Notes under the pieces: model-generated
Seen by the model: only the letters and a program-made list of their open reading frames with translations
Databases searched by the model: none
What the model was told of the DNA's origin: nothing
From: Chloroflexota bacterium
Lineage (GTDB): Bacteria; Chloroflexota; Anaerolineae; UBA2200
Reading direction: 5' to 3'
NCBI GenBank assembly: GCA_014360905.1
Contig: JACIWW010000009.1
Coordinates: 38,360-102,359, forward strand
Length of the DNA stretch: 64,000 nucleotides
Position numbers and translations under genes: made by a program
Shown here: positions 61,798 through 64,000 of the stretch, one piece after another
Layout: each line of letters starts with the position of its first letter
How positions within the stretch are numbered: the first letter of the stretch is position 1

Positions 61798-62478
61798 ATG
61801 AAAGCCATTCATCAACCTAAACCTGCTATTCGCCTGACCCTAGTCATTGCAGTGCTAGCCCTCCTCGCCATACCCACCACCTCTGCCCAAGCTCCGAAGC
61901 GCTTCGTTGCCCAACTGGGTGGCGCAAGCTATGCCATTGCGGCAACAGATACACTAGTATGCGCAGGCGTAGGTCCTAACCTAGCTGTTTTCTCTGCAGA
62001 GAGCACCGAACTGAACCTGTTGGGCAGCGTGTACCTGGGCGATATCGTGCGTGGCTTGACAATTGATGGCAATTTGGTTTATGTCGCTGCCAGCGGACAA
62101 GGGCTGCGCATCGTGTCCCTAGCCAATCCTGCCGCTCCATTGGTCATCGGCGGCAGGGATGAACTCGGTTCAGTGCTTGCTGTAGCCGTCGCCAACGATT
62201 ATGCCTATGTAGGCAATGAGAACGGCACTGTTCACGTTCTGGACGTTCACGATCCGGTCAAACCTGTTTGGACAGACTCTGTTGCTACGCCGGGGCAGGC
62301 CCTTGACATTGAGACCGCCAATTCTTATGCCTTCGTCGCTGACGGTAGGAGCGGCCTCTACATCCTGAGGAATGCGCTAAATCAGAAATGGTTCGCAGTG
62401 CGCACCTTTCGTGCGCCAGTGCACAATACGCGCCTCCAGTGCGCGTGTAACGCTGAAGCGCTCACGATCAACAACTAA
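61798..62478 (+). CDS. Secreted LVIVD-repeat propeller protein, probably truncated
   Basis: 226 residues with a signal peptide (about residues 12-31). LVIVD-type blades are visible: LVYVAASGQGLRIVSLANP, YAYVGNENGTVHVLDVHDP and YAFVADGRSGLYIL. Only three to four blades are present, fewer than a closed propeller needs. From about 62390 the frame runs through GC-rich repeat sequence related to the 54.4 kb array, giving an odd tail (TRLQCACNAEALTINN). I infer that a repeat insertion cut the gene short. Confidence 0.72.
   Translation: MKAIHQPKPAIRLTLVIAVLALLAIPTTSAQAPKRFVAQLGGASYAIAATDTLVCAGVGPNLAVFSAESTELNLLGSVYLGDIVRGLTIDGNLVYVAASGQGLRIVSLANPAAPLVIGGRDELGSVLAVAVANDYAYVGNENGTVHVLDVHDPVKPVWTDSVATPGQALDIETANSYAFVADGRSGLYILRNALNQKWFAVRTFRAPVHNTRLQCACNAEALTINN
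62390..62475. repeat. GTGCGCAC / GCTGAAGCGCTCA repeat at the end of the LVIVD gene
   Basis: AGTGCGCAC, GTGCGCCAGTGCAC, CCAGTGCGCG and ACGCTGAAGCGCTCAC resemble, in reverse orientation, the units and closing arms of the tandem array at 54.4-54.7 kb. It spans the last 30 codons of the LVIVD gene. Confidence 0.6.
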
Positions 62479-62481
62479 CCT

Positions 62482-63537
62482 ATGGCAAACAACAACCATA
62501 AATTCCGGCAATGGTCGCCCTTCCATCAACTTGGTAGCACTCCGCTCAAACGCGCTGCTATCATCTTGCTGTTGATCGTTGGCACATACCTGCTTATCCC
62601 GCGCCTGGCAGGGTTGACCGAGACACTAGAACTCATCCCCAAAGCAAATACCGTCTACCTCCTGGCCGCCCTGGCCTCGCAAATTGCCAGCGTGCTCTGG
62701 GGTGCTTACATCGTACACCGAATGCTGCCGGTTTTTGGGCCACTGCTAAGCTTTGCACGTGTCCTACACATAGTCCTTGCTTCGAGCTTTGCCAGCCTAT
62801 TCATCCCTTCCGCTGGCTTGAGCAGTCTGGCCGTGCGTACCCGCTACCTGGGTGAGGACGGCTGCAGCGTAGAGGCAACCTTCTTGACCTTTGCCCTCGA
62901 AACGCTGGGGCAAGGCATTGCCATCTCCATCCTGGTGACCTTGGCCTTGCTTCAAGTCGCCCTGACTGGAGCAGATGCCCCATGGTGGATTGTGGCTCTG
63001 CTGGCAAGCACCGTGCTGGTGGGCATTGCTGCCCTTGCAATTTTGCTGTCCAGACCGCACGAGGGTGATTGGCGCTATCGCTTGCTGCACTGGTTGAACC
63101 AAAGGCTTGCCCGCCGGGGTGCGGCTCTGTTTTCTGCCTCAAGTCTGGAACACCGTCTGGCTGCCCTGCGCCAGGGTGCGCTGGCTCTGAACACACAGCG
63201 GCGCTGGCACCTGCTGCTGGGCAGCCTCTCCCGTGTCCTGACGGACATGCTCTGTCTGCAGATGACGCTTTATGCCTTTGGGCGAAGCGTCGCGCTTTCC
63301 ACCACAATCGTCAGTTATGGACTCTCCTCCATCTTGGGCTTTCTCTCTTCCTCACCCGGTGGGCTGTTCGTCACGGAGGGCTCTCTGTCCGCCATCCTTG
63401 CGAAGCGCGGCGTGCCCTTCCCCGTCGCCGTAGCCGTGACACTCACCTACCGTTTGCTCGCCTTCTGGCTGCCCCGCCTCAGTGGCTTAGTCAGTTGGTA
63501 CGTCCTCCAGCGCCAGAGTTCGCGCCCGCTTTGGTAA
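62482..63537 (+). CDS. Flippase-like membrane protein (UPF0104 / LPG synthase TM family)
   Basis: 351 residues, about eight membrane segments. The family signs are SFASLFIPSAGLSSLAVRTRYL and the SSSPGGLFVTEGSL stretch near the C-terminus. PF03706 proteins include the membrane part of lysylphosphatidylglycerol synthase and putative flippases near glycosyltransferases. No aminoacyl-transferase domain is attached, so lipid flipping is more likely. The ATG at 62482 has no Shine-Dalgarno and follows the LVIVD stop by three bases. Confidence 0.85.
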   Translation: MANNNHKFRQWSPFHQLGSTPLKRAAIILLLIVGTYLLIPRLAGLTETLELIPKANTVYLLAALASQIASVLWGAYIVHRMLPVFGPLLSFARVLHIVLASSFASLFIPSAGLSSLAVRTRYLGEDGCSVEATFLTFALETLGQGIAISILVTLALLQVALTGADAPWWIVALLASTVLVGIAALAILLSRPHEGDWRYRLLHWLNQRLARRGAALFSASSLEHRLAALRQGALALNTQRRWHLLLGSLSRVLTDMLCLQMTLYAFGRSVALSTTIVSYGLSSILGFLSSSPGGLFVTEGSLSAILAKRGVPFPVAVAVTLTYRLLAFWLPRLSGLVSWYVLQRQSSRPLW

Positions 63538-63576
63538 ACCGTTACGTTTCCTGTTTCCCTTATCCCGTATCCCATT

Positions 63577-63605
63577 TTGGCATTACCCAACAATCCGTAT
63601 AAAAT
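63577..63605 (+). promoter_or_regulatory. Promoter of the GDT1-like gene
   Basis: TTGGCA (63577-63582) and TAAAAT (63600-63605) are 17 bases apart, 34 bases before the start. Confidence 0.6.
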
Positions 63606-63639
63606 CACTGTAGCAAGATCATAAACTCGGAGAGGCATT

Positions 63640-63912
63640 ATGGACTGGAAAGTATTTGCTACCACTTTCATCGTATTGTTGCTGGCCGAATTGGGCGACA
63701 AGACTCAACTGTCGGTCATTACGTTGACCTGCAAGCACCAGCGCCCATTGCCCGTTTTTCTGGGCGCGACCATTGCCCTGACCAGCGTTACCCTGCTCGG
63801 TGTGCTGGGCGGCGAAGCGGCCTTGCGCCTGGTATCCGCGCAAATTCTGCGCAAACTGGCTGCCATCTCCTTTCTCATCATGGGACTGCTCATGTGGTTC
63901 GGGATCCTGTGA
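63640..63912 (+). CDS. GDT1/UPF0016 family cation transporter, single-repeat form
   Basis: 90 residues with three hydrophobic segments and the signature ELGDKTQLSV in the first. The family (TMEM165, MntX/MneA) moves Mn2+ or Ca2+ and usually has two such repeats; short bacterial forms have one and must pair. A partner gene might follow beyond the window. ATG at 63640 has GGAG upstream. Confidence 0.87.
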   Translation: MDWKVFATTFIVLLLAELGDKTQLSVITLTCKHQRPLPVFLGATIALTSVTLLGVLGGEAALRLVSAQILRKLAAISFLIMGLLMWFGIL

Positions 63913-64000
63913 ATGAAAAATGGTATTATGATATTGGACGGCGCCATTGCCGTGGGAGATGATGTATGGGGGTGGGGCGTAGGGGCGTGTTTGGTAGGGG

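Noticed and set aside
63913..64000. Start of another gene at the right edge
   Set aside because: An ATG at 63913 opens a frame to the edge, but the 29 codons are not recognisable and run into GTAGGGG repeat sequence; too little to call.
1..64000. tRNA, rRNA, insertion sequence or prophage genes
   Set aside because: Gaps between genes were read on both strands and showed hairpin repeats, promoters and terminators only; no cloverleaf, transposase or phage gene was seen. A covariance-model scan would settle small RNAs.

Overview
The window reads as a piece of a free-living bacterial chromosome, most likely a Chloroflexota member of the Anaerolineae type. This rests on inference: a subtilase ending in a Thr/Pro linker plus a short LPL-type tail, a thioester alpha-2-macroglobulin lipoprotein, an ECF-CoaX operon, many GC-rich hairpin repeats between genes, and the overall gene mix. 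No rRNA, tRNA, CRISPR array, transposase or prophage gene was found. Promoters are unusually easy to read: many genes have TTGACA-like and TATAAT-like boxes spaced 17 bases, two of them placed so that the mRNA would be (nearly) leaderless. TTG starts behind strong Shine-Dalgarno sequences are common.

Layout. 1-6.4 kb: end of an adenosine deaminase gene coupled to a YfiH/FAMIN-type purine enzyme, a small unknown protein with a flavodiiron protein, ornithine cyclodeaminase, then proC-yggT-yggU. 6.4-11.2 kb (minus): rhomboid protease, coiled-coil zinc ribbon protein, FAD amine oxidase-like enzyme, and a membrane ATPase fused to a TolB-type propeller. 11.3-20.2 kb: miaB, Cys-tRNA(Pro) deacylase-like protein, HAD phosphatase, galactokinase, secreted subtilase, galU, site-2-type protease and a CBM48 protein.

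20.5-33.9 kb is the most system-like part: a divergon built around two DeoR-family regulators with back-to-back consensus promoters. The left arm holds a zinc alcohol dehydrogenase, a class III aminotransferase and a hexuloisomerase-like SIS protein. The right arm holds an LsrF-like aldolase, an amidohydrolase, a complete CUT2/Lsr-type ABC importer and an FGGY kinase. Together they look like import, phosphorylation and cleavage of an unidentified, possibly amino-bearing, sugar or polyol.

34-50 kb: two half-size AbrB membrane proteins with a lactate permease-type carrier, an alkaline phosphatase superfamily protein, TrmO, a CCA/polyA polymerase-Nudix-KorC-zinc ribbon operon (minus), pdxA, a GT9 glycosyltransferase, a CPBP protease, a class A penicillin-binding protein, and an MNT nucleotidyltransferase followed by a cut-off HEPN-like gene. 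50-55.7 kb: an ECF transporter operon (A1-A2-T-S) running into coaX, then a six-copy tandem repeat and a second coaX; a decayed 3' end of another ECF S gene lies upstream in inverted orientation. The S component resembles PanT, so pantothenate uptake feeding CoA synthesis is the likely role. The two CoaX copies differ at different conserved residues. 55.8-64 kb: alpha-2-macroglobulin, a truncated LVIVD propeller protein, a flippase-like membrane protein and a GDT1-type cation transporter.

Several dispersed hairpin repeat families act as probable terminators, and in at least four cases a gene's stop codon or C-terminus lies inside such a repeat.
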